Assembly (NCBI RefSeq): GCF_002086275.1 | Contig: NZ_MVHT01000049.1 | Location: 1-47,064, forward strand | Direction of reading: 5' to 3' | Length of the DNA stretch: 47,064 nucleotides | Origin: Mycobacterium intermedium | GTDB taxonomy: Bacteria > Actinomycetota > Actinomycetes > Mycobacteriales > Mycobacteriaceae | In this document: positions 7,655 through 15,574 of the stretch, in pieces | Layout of the letters: every line of letters begins with the position of its first letter | How positions within the stretch are numbered: position 1 is the first letter of the stretch | Position numbers and translations under genes: made by a program | The notes under the pieces: model-generated | What the model was told of the DNA's origin: nothing | Database searches by the model: none | The model's input: only the letters and a program-made list of their open reading frames with translations

Positions 7655-8847
7655 CGGACCACGACCTCCTTGTCCGCCTCGTCGGCTTGCAACCGTGCGG
7701 GGCGGTTTCCGCCCTTGAGCCAGCGGTAAAAGCCCGGCTTGGCGGCTTCGCGCCGCAGCTGCCACAGCGTGCCCTTGCACACCGCCTCCTTGATGGAAGC
7801 AGCCACCCGCCCTCCGATGATCGCGTTCGCCGGGGTGTCGTCCAAGTGGGCCAACTGGATGGTGCCGTAAGTGCGACCCACGCTGATGCACTGACCGACG
7901 AAGGCCTGGTTCAGCACCGCCGGCGTGGTTCCCGCGATCCGGCTGAGCACCGTGTTCGCGGCCTGCGCGGCCAGTGGGAACGCGGCCTGGCAGCTCATCC
8001 GCAGGGGGTGGTTGGAAGGCGCGGCGGAGTCGCCGGCGGCGATGATGCGGTCGTCGCTGATGCTGGTCAGTGTCTCGTCGGTGAGCAACCGGCCCAATGC
8101 ATCGGTGCGAAGTCCGCTGCGGCTGGCCAGGTCCGGAACACCGAATCCGGCCGTCCAGACCGTCACCGCGCTGGGCAGCCGGGTGCCGTCGGCAAGGATC
8201 ACCGAGTCCCACCGCACCTCACTGACGCTAGCGTCTTCGAGCACGTTTGCCCCGAGCTTGCGCAGGTGCTTGGCCACCGACCGCCGACCGCGTGCGCTCA
8301 GCGAGGGGCCCAGGATGCCGCCGCAGATCAGGGTGACCGAGCGTCCCTCCTCGGCCAGCTCGGAGGCGACCTCGATGCCGGTCAGGCCGGCGCCGACCAC
8401 GGTGACACGGCTATCCTCGCGCACATCGGCCAAGGCGTAGCGCAGTCGCGTCGCGCTCTCCAAATCCGCTACGGAGTAGGCGAATTCGGCTGCCCCGGGT
8501 ACGGCGATCGGGGTGGCGCCGGTGCTGCCGACGGCGTAGATCAGGTAGTCGTAGTCGAGGGCGGCGCCCGATGCCAGCTCCACCCGCCGAGCCGGGGCGT
8601 GGATGCGGTCGGCGGTGTCGACAACTAACTGGATGTCCGCGCCGAGCAGCGTGCCGTAGTCGGCGGTGGCGGTGCCGGTGCCGGCGACCAGTTGGTGCAG
8701 GCGGATGCGCTCGACGAATTGCGGGCGGGGGTTGACCAGGGTGATGTCGACGTCGTCGCGCAACCGTAGGTGATTGGCGGCCATCGTCCCGGCATATCCG
8801 CCGCCGATGACGACCACGCGGTGGCGCTGGCCGGTGTTCTCGTTCAT
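7651..8847 (-). CDS. FAD-dependent NAD(P)H oxidoreductase (NDH-2-like), ECF41 partner
   Basis: A 398-residue flavoprotein of the pyridine nucleotide-disulphide/NDH-2-like family. It has two Rossmann motifs, VVVIGGGYAGTMAA (11-24) for FAD and VTVVGAGLTGIEVASEL (148-164) for NAD(P)H, and a second FAD contact, IIAAGDSAAP, near residue 288. No redox-active CxxC is seen and no membrane anchor is obvious, so the electron acceptor is unknown. The ATG at 8847 has a strong AAGGAGG 6 nt upstream; longer frames lack this. Its 3' end overlaps the sigma factor start by 4 nt. The pairing with ECF41 suggests that the sigma factor controls this gene and itself. The physiological substrate cannot be read from sequence. 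Confidence 0.9.
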   Translation of the reverse strand: MNENTGQRHRVVVIGGGYAGTMAANHLRLRDDVDITLVNPRPQFVERIRLHQLVAGTGTATADYGTLLGADIQLVVDTADRIHAPARRVELASGAALDYDYLIYAVGSTGATPIAVPGAAEFAYSVADLESATRLRYALADVREDSRVTVVGAGLTGIEVASELAEEGRSVTLICGGILGPSLSARGRRSVAKHLRKLGANVLEDASVSEVRWDSVILADGTRLPSAVTVWTAGFGVPDLASRSGLRTDALGRLLTDETLTSISDDRIIAAGDSAAPSNHPLRMSCQAAFPLAAQAANTVLSRIAGTTPAVLNQAFVGQCISVGRTYGTIQLAHLDDTPANAIIGGRVAASIKEAVCKGTLWQLRREAAKPGFYRWLKGGNRPARLQADEADKEVVVR

Positions 8848-8890
8848 CTGAACCTCCTTGTTCGGTGTCTTGCAGGCTTGCTGCCCTTCA

Positions 8891-8917
8891 GACACCGCAG
8901 CTCGCCCATACGTGACA
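8891..8917 (-). promoter_or_regulatory. Candidate ECF41 promoter for the oxidoreductase-sigma operon
   Basis: On the minus strand TGTCACG (8917-8911) is followed 16 nt later by TGTC (8894-8891), 43 nt before the oxidoreductase start. ECF41 promoters are described as having a TGTCACA-type -35 and a (C/T)GTC-type -10, so this is a reasonable autoregulatory promoter. No transcript evidence is available. Confidence 0.45.
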
Positions 8918-8948
8918 TCACCACCCCCTTTTGTGAGCTGTCTCACGC

Positions 8949-9010
8949 CGAGCAGACGCAAACTCGTACGCTTCGGCACGAAAACGTACGAGTTTGCGTC
9001 TGCTCGGCGG
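8949..9010. terminator. Perfect 23-bp-stem hairpin between the methyltransferase and oxidoreductase genes
   Basis: CCGAGCAGACGCAAACTCG plus TACG is followed by a loop of about 12 nt and then its exact reverse complement ending in CTGCTCGG. The hairpin begins a few bases after the stop of the minus-strand methyltransferase gene and precedes the ECF41 operon promoter. It could act as a terminator or insulator on RNA, although no U-tract follows. It also resembles dispersed mycobacterial palindromes. The symmetry is certain; the role is inferred. Confidence 0.7.
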
Positions 9011-9016
9011 AGGTGG

Positions 9017-9760
9017 CTAGCGCGCGTTGGGCAGGAACACGAAGTTGTTGACGTACACCCCGCGGGTGGTCCAGCCTTCGTCAGCGCCGGCGATATTGCC
9101 GGGGTTCTGGTGCACGGCCGCGTCGAACTCCGCGATGGGTCGTCGCTCGTCGCCGACCGGGAAGTAGCCCGTGAAGTTCAGGCCCGCCAACAGTTTGGTG
9201 ATCTCGGCCACGGCATTGGGGTGGTGGCGCTCCTCGGCCTCCACCAGGATCGCCGGGCGGTTGCGGGTCAGCGTGTCGGTTGCCCCGCGCAGCACGGCCA
9301 ATTCGTGGCCTTCGGCATCGACCTTGACCAGTCCGACGTCATCCAATTTCAGGTCGTCGAGACGCTGCACCGGAACCTCGACCGTGCTGCGGCCGGGGTC
9401 GGAACCCAGCACCCGCATGGCGGTGACGCCAGGTTCGTCGGACAGCGCCACCGCTTCGAGGCGTACGGGCGCGCCCACGGCAGCGAACATGGTCGCCAAC
9501 TCGCGGGCTTGGGCGGGGCGCGGCTCGAACGCGATCACCGAGCGCGACGCCGTGAGCATCGCGATGGTGAACTCGCCGACGTCGGCTCCGATGTCCACGG
9601 AGACCCGGTTGGGGTCGCACAGCGAGCGGGCCAGCTGCACGTCCGGCCGGGAGTCGCCGAGGCGTTGCAGGATGCCGTACCTGCGCCGCCAGAACAGGCG
9701 GGGCGCCAGGGTCTTCGCCGCCGCCGCAAGCCACCGTTTGGCCGTGCGTGCGTCAGGCAT
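9017..9760 (-). CDS. FkbM-family SAM-dependent methyltransferase
   Basis: A 247-residue class I methyltransferase. Motif I is VDIGADVGEFTIAML (55-69), followed by an acidic ribose contact in VIAFEPRP. The FkbM signature is VKVDAEGHELAVLRGA (about 146-161). The N-terminal 30 residues are basic (RLFWRRRYGI). FkbM enzymes usually O-methylate sugars or polyketide-type hydroxyls, so modification of a glycolipid or secondary metabolite is possible, but no glycosyltransferase or polyketide gene is adjacent. The start at 9760 (MPDARTAKRW) is the only good Met. The gene is transcribed away from the GGDEF-EAL gene, from which a 319-bp spacer separates it, and it ends at the long hairpin. Confidence 0.88.
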   Translation of the reverse strand: MPDARTAKRWLAAAAKTLAPRLFWRRRYGILQRLGDSRPDVQLARSLCDPNRVSVDIGADVGEFTIAMLTASRSVIAFEPRPAQARELATMFAAVGAPVRLEAVALSDEPGVTAMRVLGSDPGRSTVEVPVQRLDDLKLDDVGLVKVDAEGHELAVLRGATDTLTRNRPAILVEAEERHHPNAVAEITKLLAGLNFTGYFPVGDERRPIAEFDAAVHQNPGNIAGADEGWTTRGVYVNNFVFLPNAR

Positions 9761-10079
9761 CTGGCTTGGTCCCCCCGGTCCTCATCTACCTGGCGAGTTT
9801 CCCCCGGGCCAGCGCAAGTCGCCAGCGATATTTCCGCCCGCACAACCCTAGCCGACGGCGGTCCGCGGCGGCCTCTGCCAGCCCTCCGCTGACCATTCTC
9901 TCGGCCGATTAAAAAGCCGTGCGCATGATACGATTTTGGACCAATTACGAACCGCGGACCTAATTCGGTCCTCCTTTCGATGCTCACGGTTGTGCATTCG
10001 AAAGTTGCCAATGAAGACCGTCCCCGTGCCACGTCTAACAGGCAGAACGGGGACCCGTTGCACGTATCGGAGGTCCTCG
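9761..10079. promoter_or_regulatory. Divergent intergenic region with structured leader of the GGDEF-EAL gene
   Basis: The 319-bp spacer holds no convincing gene. A -10-like TACGAT is at 9929-9934. Downstream are two perfect short hairpins: GGACC-TAATTC-GGTCC at about 9956-9971, and GTCCCCGT paired with ACGGGGAC at 10020-10054. Then come GGAGG at 10069-10073 and the TTG start at 10080. The second hairpin ends 15 nt before the ribosome-binding site. It does not match the conserved GEMM c-di-GMP riboswitch core that I would look for. Confidence 0.5.
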
Positions 10080-11939
10080 TTGCCACGCAGCCTGGATCTC
10101 GTCGTTACCTCCGTAGCCACCCAGTTGATGGAGGCCACGGCCTCGACGGCGACACAAGTCAGCGAAAAAGTCCTCGCGCAGCTTGTCGAACAGTTCGATG
10201 TCGACGCCAGCTTCCTGCGGCACCATGACCACGAAATCCGCGCTTCGGTGTTGGTCGCGGAATGGCCCCCGCGCGTAGACGTTCCGAATCCGGACCCGCA
10301 GGCCATCGTCCACTTCACCAGTGCCGACCCGGTGCTTGCCCTATGCGAGCACGGCAGGAAGCCAGTGGTGATCCGGCCGGAACAGAACAGCCGACCCCGC
10401 TGGATCGGGGGCGCCAGGCAGGCGGCATCGCCGTCGGTGGCGGCGGCGCCGCTGGTGTCGGGCGAGATGACCACCGGTGTGCTCGGCTTCGTCAAGTTCG
10501 GCGCCCGCAAATGGAAACAAGAAGAGATCAACACGCTCGAAGCGGTCGCGGCCCTGTTCGCGCAGCTGCAGGCCCGCATCGCCGCCGAGGAGAAGCTTCG
10601 CTACCTGGCCGAGCACGACGACTTGACCGGTCTGCACAACCGCCGGGCCCTCGTCGCGCACCTCACCGAACGGTTGTCCTCGGGCAGCCCCGGCCCGGTA
10701 GCGGTCCTGTATATGGATCTGGACCGGCTGAAGTCCATCAACGATTACCTCGGCCACACGGCCGGGGACTGGTTCATCCGGGTCTTCGCGCAACGCCTGC
10801 GGGTCTGCGCGGGCCCGCAGAGCATGATCGCCCGGCTCGGCGGCGACGAGTTCGTGGTCATCCCGGACCAGACGATGTCGTCGGCTGCGGCGGAGTCGTT
10901 CGCCCGCCGGCTCGGCAACATGCTGCGCGAGCGGTTGGCGATCGGCGGCCACCAGATCACCCGCACGGTCAGCATCGGACTGGCCGTCGGCATGCCGGGA
11001 CGCGACAACAGCACCGACCTGCTGCGCCGCGCCGACGAGGCAGTACTGACGGCCAAACGCGCGGGCGGCAACCAGGTCGCCGTCTCCACCGACGACATGT
11101 CCCTGAAGAGCGCCTTCCGTAATGACATCGAGTTGCATCTGCAGGGCGACATCGACAGCGAAGCCCTGTTGCTGCACTACCTGCCCGAGGTCGACCTGTG
11201 GACGGGGGCCGTCGTGGCGGCCGAGGCGCTGGTGCGCTGGCGGCACCCGATTTGGGGTCTGCTGTTGCCGGATTCCTTCATCGGGGTGGCTGAATCGACG
11301 AACTTGGCCGGCGAGCTCGGACGCTGGGTAATGCGAAGTGCCTGTGCCGAATTCAGCCGTTGGCGATCCAACGGAGTGGGCCAGAGCGCCGTTTTGCGGA
11401 TCAATGTGTCCCCGGTGCAGTTGATCACTCGCGGCTTCGTGCGCAGCGTCGCCGACACGATTGACGAGTTCGGCATCGACGGTGGCTCGGTCTGCCTCGA
11501 AATCACCGAGCGCGCAGTGGTTCACGACATCGAGGCAACCCGTAAGACGCTGCACGAACTGAAGGAGGTCGGGGTCCAGATCGCGATCGACGACTTCGGC
11601 ACCGGGTACGCCGTGCTTTCGCATCTGAAGTCCCTTCCGGTCGACATGCTCAAGATCGATACCGGATTTGTGCGCGACCTCGGCTCCAACGCCGGTGACC
11701 TGGCGATCGTTCGCGCCATCATCGGTCTGGCCGAGGCGTTCGGGTTGCAGTTGGTCGCCGAAGGTGTCGAAACCCCCGCTGCCGCAATGACTTTGATGCA
11801 ACACGGTTGCCACCGGGCGCAGGGATTCCTGCTTTCGCGCCCCGTCCCGGGCAACGCCATGGAGGCGTTGCTGTCCGCTCGCTGGATGCCCATGCCGTTC
11901 CTCGCCGATCGCGAGGCGCTGACGCTGGGTGCCATCTAG
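10080..11939 (+). CDS. GAF-GGDEF-EAL bifunctional c-di-GMP enzyme (Rv1354c-like)
   Basis: A 619-residue cytoplasmic protein. A GAF-type sensor spans about 25-165. The GGDEF domain (about 173-335) has DDLTGLHNRRALV and intact RLGGDEFV (GGDEF 254-258). The EAL domain (about 345-610) has AEALVRWRHP (EAL 382-384), LRINVSP, CLEITER, AIDDFGTGY, LKID, VAEGVE and AQGFLLSRP, so every metal and catalytic residue I know is present. No RxxD inhibitory site precedes GGDEF. The protein should both make and cleave c-di-GMP. It resembles M. tuberculosis Rv1354c, which lies elsewhere in that genome. I set the start at TTG 10080 because GGAGG ends 6 nt upstream; the longer frame from 9936 would run through the leader hairpin. 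It ends 17 bp before the lipoprotein gene. Confidence 0.92.
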   Translation: MPRSLDLVVTSVATQLMEATASTATQVSEKVLAQLVEQFDVDASFLRHHDHEIRASVLVAEWPPRVDVPNPDPQAIVHFTSADPVLALCEHGRKPVVIRPEQNSRPRWIGGARQAASPSVAAAPLVSGEMTTGVLGFVKFGARKWKQEEINTLEAVAALFAQLQARIAAEEKLRYLAEHDDLTGLHNRRALVAHLTERLSSGSPGPVAVLYMDLDRLKSINDYLGHTAGDWFIRVFAQRLRVCAGPQSMIARLGGDEFVVIPDQTMSSAAAESFARRLGNMLRERLAIGGHQITRTVSIGLAVGMPGRDNSTDLLRRADEAVLTAKRAGGNQVAVSTDDMSLKSAFRNDIELHLQGDIDSEALLLHYLPEVDLWTGAVVAAEALVRWRHPIWGLLLPDSFIGVAESTNLAGELGRWVMRSACAEFSRWRSNGVGQSAVLRINVSPVQLITRGFVRSVADTIDEFGIDGGSVCLEITERAVVHDIEATRKTLHELKEVGVQIAIDDFGTGYAVLSHLKSLPVDMLKIDTGFVRDLGSNAGDLAIVRAIIGLAEAFGLQLVAEGVETPAAAMTLMQHGCHRAQGFLLSRPVPGNAMEALLSARWMPMPFLADREALTLGAI

Positions 11940-11956
11940 CTCAAGTGTGAGAGTGG

Positions 11957-13651
11957 ATGAAAACTAGGAACCGCGTCGTCGTCGTTGCCGTGTGCGCGAC
12001 GCTGCTGCTCGCCGGGTTGATCACCGGGTGCAGCAGGAACCGAAACCCCGACAGCCCATTGGCCGCTATGGCCAGTCCGGCCATACCACCGGCCGCACAA
12101 GAGATTTCGAATCCGTTGCGTGGCCAGTACGAAGACCTGATGCAGCCGCTGTTCCCGCAGGGCGAGCCCGTGCAGCGGCGCTACCCGGCGTGGCCCGCGT
12201 CTTATGACGCCAGCCTGCGGGTGTCGTGGCGACAGTTGCAGCCCGTCGACCCGGTCACCTTGCCTCCCGACGCTCCCGACGACGCCAGGTTCGACTTCAG
12301 TGCGATCGATGATGCGCTGAACAAGCTCGCCGAGCGAGGCATGCGGCTGACCCTTCGGGTCTACGCCTACAACTCGTGTTGCAACTCCTCGTATCCGGAC
12401 AACACCAACATTGCGATCCCCGATTGGGTGCGTGCGATACCGAGCACCAACACCAGCTACACGGCATCGTCCAAGGGCTCCACGCCCGGCGTCACACATG
12501 TGGTGCCGAACTTCAACGACCCCACTTACCTTGATGATTTCGGTCTACTGTTGGCGGCGCTCGGCCGCCGTTATGACGGCGACGAACGACTCAGCGTGTT
12601 CGAGTTCTCCGGGTACGGAGACTCCAGCGAGAACCACATCGCCTTCCTGCGCGACGTGCTGAACGCGGCCGGTCCGGGTCCTGACGAAAGCGCTGGGGCG
12701 CTGGGGTATTACAGCCAGTACCGGGACCAGAACATCACCACCGCGTCGATCCAGAAGCTGGTTGCGGCCAACGTCAACGCATTTCCCCGTACGCAACTGG
12801 TGGTGACGCCGAACAATCCCGAGATCGTGCGCGAGCTGCTGGCCGACGACGTCACCACGAAACTCGCTGCGCCGGTAGGCATCCGCTCCGATTGCCTGGG
12901 CGTGAACGCGCCACTGCCTACCTGGGCCGAGACCAACTCGTCGCACTACGTCCAGACTTCTGATCCGCTCGTCGCCGCGCTCAAGCAGCGGATGGCCACG
13001 GCGCCGGTGATCACCGAATGGTGCCAACTGCCGAATGGCACTACGCCGCACGCCTATTACGAGAAGGGTCTGCGTGACGTCATCCGCTACCACGTGTCGA
13101 TGACGTCGAGCATCAACTTCCCGGACCAGCAAGCGACCTCGCCGATGGACCCCAAGTTGTACGTACTGTGGGCCCAGGCGAACGCGGTCGCCGGCTACCG
13201 GTATTCGGTGGAGGCCCGTCAGGGATCGCAAGCCTTGCAGGACAACGTGGCGACCATCGGGGTCACCTGGACCAACTACGGTGCCGCCGCGGCCACCGAG
13301 AAGTGGGTGCCCGGCTATCGACTCGTCGACTTCAGCGGCCGTGTGGTCCGGAATCTGCCTGCAAACGTGGACTTGAAGAAGTTGGTCACCGATCAGCCCA
13401 GCAGCACCAGCAACCAGCCGACCCCGGCATCAACCACCGAGACCGTCCGCGTTGAACTCAAGGACCTGCCACCCGGGCACTACACGTTACGTGCGGTGAT
13501 CGAATGGCAGCAGCACAAGCCGAACGGTTCGCACGTGGTGCACTATCCGCCCATGCACTTGGCGCGCGATGGGCGGGACGAGTCCGGCTTCTATCCCATC
13601 GCAACGCTGGATATCGGGCGTGACGTGCTGACGTCCACCCCCAAGCCCTGA
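11957..13651 (+). CDS. Rv1006-like lipoprotein of unknown function
   Basis: A 564-residue predicted lipoprotein. The signal peptide ends in the lipobox LITGC, with Cys25 as the acylation site. The mature part has a region resembling a glycoside-hydrolase TIM barrel: FDFSAIDDALNKLAERGMRLTLRVYAYNS is like the beta-galactosidase-type scaffold, and later FEFSGYGDSSENH and VITEWCQLPN carry acidic residues at strand ends. A C-terminal beta-rich segment resembles DUF4832 (VGVTWTNYG type, PPGHYTLRAVIEW). Paired cysteines (CCNSS) are unusual. It corresponds to Rv1006 in length and in its place before metG. Catalysis on an envelope glycan is a guess; the family has no firm function. Only 17 bp separate it from the GGDEF-EAL gene, so they may be co-transcribed. 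Confidence 0.85.
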   Translation: MKTRNRVVVVAVCATLLLAGLITGCSRNRNPDSPLAAMASPAIPPAAQEISNPLRGQYEDLMQPLFPQGEPVQRRYPAWPASYDASLRVSWRQLQPVDPVTLPPDAPDDARFDFSAIDDALNKLAERGMRLTLRVYAYNSCCNSSYPDNTNIAIPDWVRAIPSTNTSYTASSKGSTPGVTHVVPNFNDPTYLDDFGLLLAALGRRYDGDERLSVFEFSGYGDSSENHIAFLRDVLNAAGPGPDESAGALGYYSQYRDQNITTASIQKLVAANVNAFPRTQLVVTPNNPEIVRELLADDVTTKLAAPVGIRSDCLGVNAPLPTWAETNSSHYVQTSDPLVAALKQRMATAPVITEWCQLPNGTTPHAYYEKGLRDVIRYHVSMTSSINFPDQQATSPMDPKLYVLWAQANAVAGYRYSVEARQGSQALQDNVATIGVTWTNYGAAAATEKWVPGYRLVDFSGRVVRNLPANVDLKKLVTDQPSSTSNQPTPASTTETVRVELKDLPPGHYTLRAVIEWQQHKPNGSHVVHYPPMHLARDGRDESGFYPIATLDIGRDVLTSTPKP

Positions 13652-13975
13652 ACCGCGAGCCACGCCGCATACTGCGACAAACGACTCGGGCGCCCAACAA
13701 ACCGAACATCGTGATGAACGAGCTAATACATATGTCTAGAATGTTGTGAAGCCACTACGGCGACTTTAAGTCTGATCGATATCACGTTTAACTCGCGGGC
13801 AAATGCAATACCGCACGTCGCATGACGGACTGCTAACCTCAGAGACGGCGCCCGCCGCCTTACTCCCGGTGAGCGTTTAAGCACCTAGTACGAGGCTCAC
13901 GACCCTGCTTCGAGAGGAAGGCGCGAACCTGAATGCGACTCTCGGGCGTGAGCATCATCCGTCCAGACGGACCAT
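13652..13975. promoter_or_regulatory. 324-bp intergenic region upstream of the tandem TetR genes
   Basis: No gene is seen. The region is AT-rich relative to its surroundings and contains two short palindromes, ACATATGT (13728-13735) and GACTTTAAGTC (13762-13772), which are reasonable TetR operators. A TAACCT -10-like hexamer lies near 13840-13846, which would leave a leader of about 125 nt. GAGAGGAAGG near 13913-13922 lies too far from the TetR start to be its ribosome-binding site. It could belong to a very short upstream frame. Confidence 0.4.
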
Positions 13976-14671
13976 GTGAGCTATTCGCCCAAGATGACCA
14001 GCGACTCGACTGACGGACGAGCGGATACCACTCGTCAGCAGATCTTGCGTGCTGCCGCTCATCAGTTCGCTCGCCGGCCCTACCACGATGTCGGCCTGGA
14101 CGACATTCTCGCCGAGGCCGAATTGACCAAGGGCGCGATGTACTTTCACTTCCGCTCCAAGCACGCGCTGGCGGTCGCGATCATCGAGCAGCACATCGTG
14201 TCGGGCCGGGTTGCCACGCAGGAGTTGATGTCCAAGGAGCTTTCCGGCCTGGAGACGCTGATCGACTTCACTTACCTGGCCGCCAGTCGAGAACTCAGCC
14301 AGGACGTGTCACGCGCGGCGGGGCATCTGCTTGAATCGGTCGGGCGTACCGAGGGCCTGCAGGCCAGACTGCTCGGTGGCTGGATTGACGCTCTCGCGGA
14401 GGTGGTCCAGCGCGCGATTGCCGAGGGCGACGTCGCACCGCGATGCGAGCCGGCGGATGTCGGACGCCTCGTGGTGTCGATGTACATGGGTTTGCGGCAG
14501 ACCAGCGACCTGGACGACCCGCAGCGGTATCTGCTCGACCTGGAGAAGAACTGGGTGTTGGTGCTGCACGGTATCTTGCAACCGGATCGGTTCGACTACT
14601 TCAGGCAGTTCCTCCGCCGTCGCACGGCGCTGGCGGTCAATTCGATGGCCGCCCGCCAGGCCTCGGCCTGA
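13976..14671 (+). CDS. TetR regulator of gamma-butyrolactone-receptor (ScbR-like) type, first of a pair
   Basis: A 231-residue repressor if the GTG at 13976 is used, or 225 residues from the ATG at 13994. The N-terminal HTH is typical: TRQQILRAAAHQFARRPYHD, then DDILAEAELTKGAMYFHFRSK. The LTKGAMYFHF recognition helix and the long ligand domain resemble the ScbR/ArpA receptors that bind gamma-butyrolactone-like autoregulators in Streptomyces. It is followed 74-101 bp later by a second protein of the same type. No butyrolactone synthase is visible in the window, so the ligand is unknown. Autoregulation through the AT-rich upstream region is likely. Confidence 0.88.
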   Translation: MSYSPKMTSDSTDGRADTTRQQILRAAAHQFARRPYHDVGLDDILAEAELTKGAMYFHFRSKHALAVAIIEQHIVSGRVATQELMSKELSGLETLIDFTYLAASRELSQDVSRAAGHLLESVGRTEGLQARLLGGWIDALAEVVQRAIAEGDVAPRCEPADVGRLVVSMYMGLRQTSDLDDPQRYLLDLEKNWVLVLHGILQPDRFDYFRQFLRRRTALAVNSMAARQASA

Positions 14672-14772
14672 GTCGCCTTGGGGCTGTTACGATTTAGTCG
14701 TCCGACCAGCAAAAACAAGACGCGGAGGTCCGTAATTCGCGGATCGTGGCACTGTCCGGGGGTGCAGAATCG

Positions 14773-15537
14773 ATGGCTCGCCAGGTACGGTCCGAGCTAA
14801 CCCGGCGAAAGATTCTGGCTGCTGCCATCGACGTCTTTAGCGAGGTCGGCTACGCCGCTGCGGGGTGGGGCACGATCATCGAGCGAACGGGCATGACCAA
14901 GGGCGCCCTGTATCACCATTTCGATTCGAAGGAAGCGCTCGCCTCCGACATCATCGACGAAGGCTCGGAAACGATGGTGCAGGCTTTCAACAACGTCTGC
15001 GGGTCGGCATCGCCGGCGCTGGAGAACATGATCCACGGCACCTTTGCCATCGCCAAGGTGTTGAGCACCGACAAGGTGGCGCGTGCGGCCGAACAATTGA
15101 CCGCGGCGCTGAGCGGATTCAACGAGGCGACCGCGCGCAGCTGCCGCAACTGGGTTGAGGCAATGGCGCACCAGGCCCAGCGGGCCATCGCGGAAGGCGA
15201 CCTTCGACCCGAGCTCGACCCCGGCGTCGTCAGCGCAACGATCGTCGGAGCCATGTACGGTGCGCGCGTGCTGGCGGTTTCCATCTCCGGACAACGTGCC
15301 AGCGAAGGTCTGGCCGAAGACCTCAGTGGCCGACTGAGTCAACTGTGGGGAGTGCTGCTGCCCGGCATCGCGACCGAGGAGTCCCTGCCGTATTTCCGGC
15401 AGTTCCTGGCCCGCGAGGCGATGCGACATGCCCGTTCGAAGAGGTCGGCCAACGGCCTGGCGGCCAGCGTTTCGGCAGCCGGCGACGCGCCGGCCACCGA
15501 TGCGCCGGCCATCAACCAGGCGATCCTGGAGAACTAA
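14773..15537 (+). CDS. TetR regulator of gamma-butyrolactone-receptor (ScbR-like) type, second of a pair
   Basis: A 254-residue paralogue of the preceding gene. The HTH is ELTRRKILAAAIDVFSEVGY, then IIERTGMTKGALYHHFDSK. The ligand domain shares landmarks with its neighbour (EAMAHQAQRAIAEGDLRPE against a closely similar VVQRAIAEGDVAP, and LPYFRQFL against FDYFRQFL), which shows an old tandem duplication. The C-terminal 30 residues are Ala/Pro-rich and probably disordered. I use the ATG at 14773, where GGGGGT lies about 10 nt upstream; a GTG at 14746 is the alternative. In Streptomyces a real receptor and a non-binding pseudo-receptor are often paired, which may be the arrangement here. Confidence 0.88.
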   Translation: MARQVRSELTRRKILAAAIDVFSEVGYAAAGWGTIIERTGMTKGALYHHFDSKEALASDIIDEGSETMVQAFNNVCGSASPALENMIHGTFAIAKVLSTDKVARAAEQLTAALSGFNEATARSCRNWVEAMAHQAQRAIAEGDLRPELDPGVVSATIVGAMYGARVLAVSISGQRASEGLAEDLSGRLSQLWGVLLPGIATEESLPYFRQFLAREAMRHARSKRSANGLAASVSAAGDAPATDAPAINQAILEN

Positions 15538-15574
15538 CCAGGCGGCCGCGAGCACGGCCTCTACGGGCAGAGCG

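Noticed and set aside
9936..10079. GEMM c-di-GMP riboswitch before the GGDEF-EAL gene
   Set aside because: The conserved core I would expect is not visible; only simple hairpins are present.
10341..11813. 490-residue open frame opposite the GGDEF-EAL gene
   Set aside because: Its composition is that of a codon-position shadow, and the plus-strand domains are complete.
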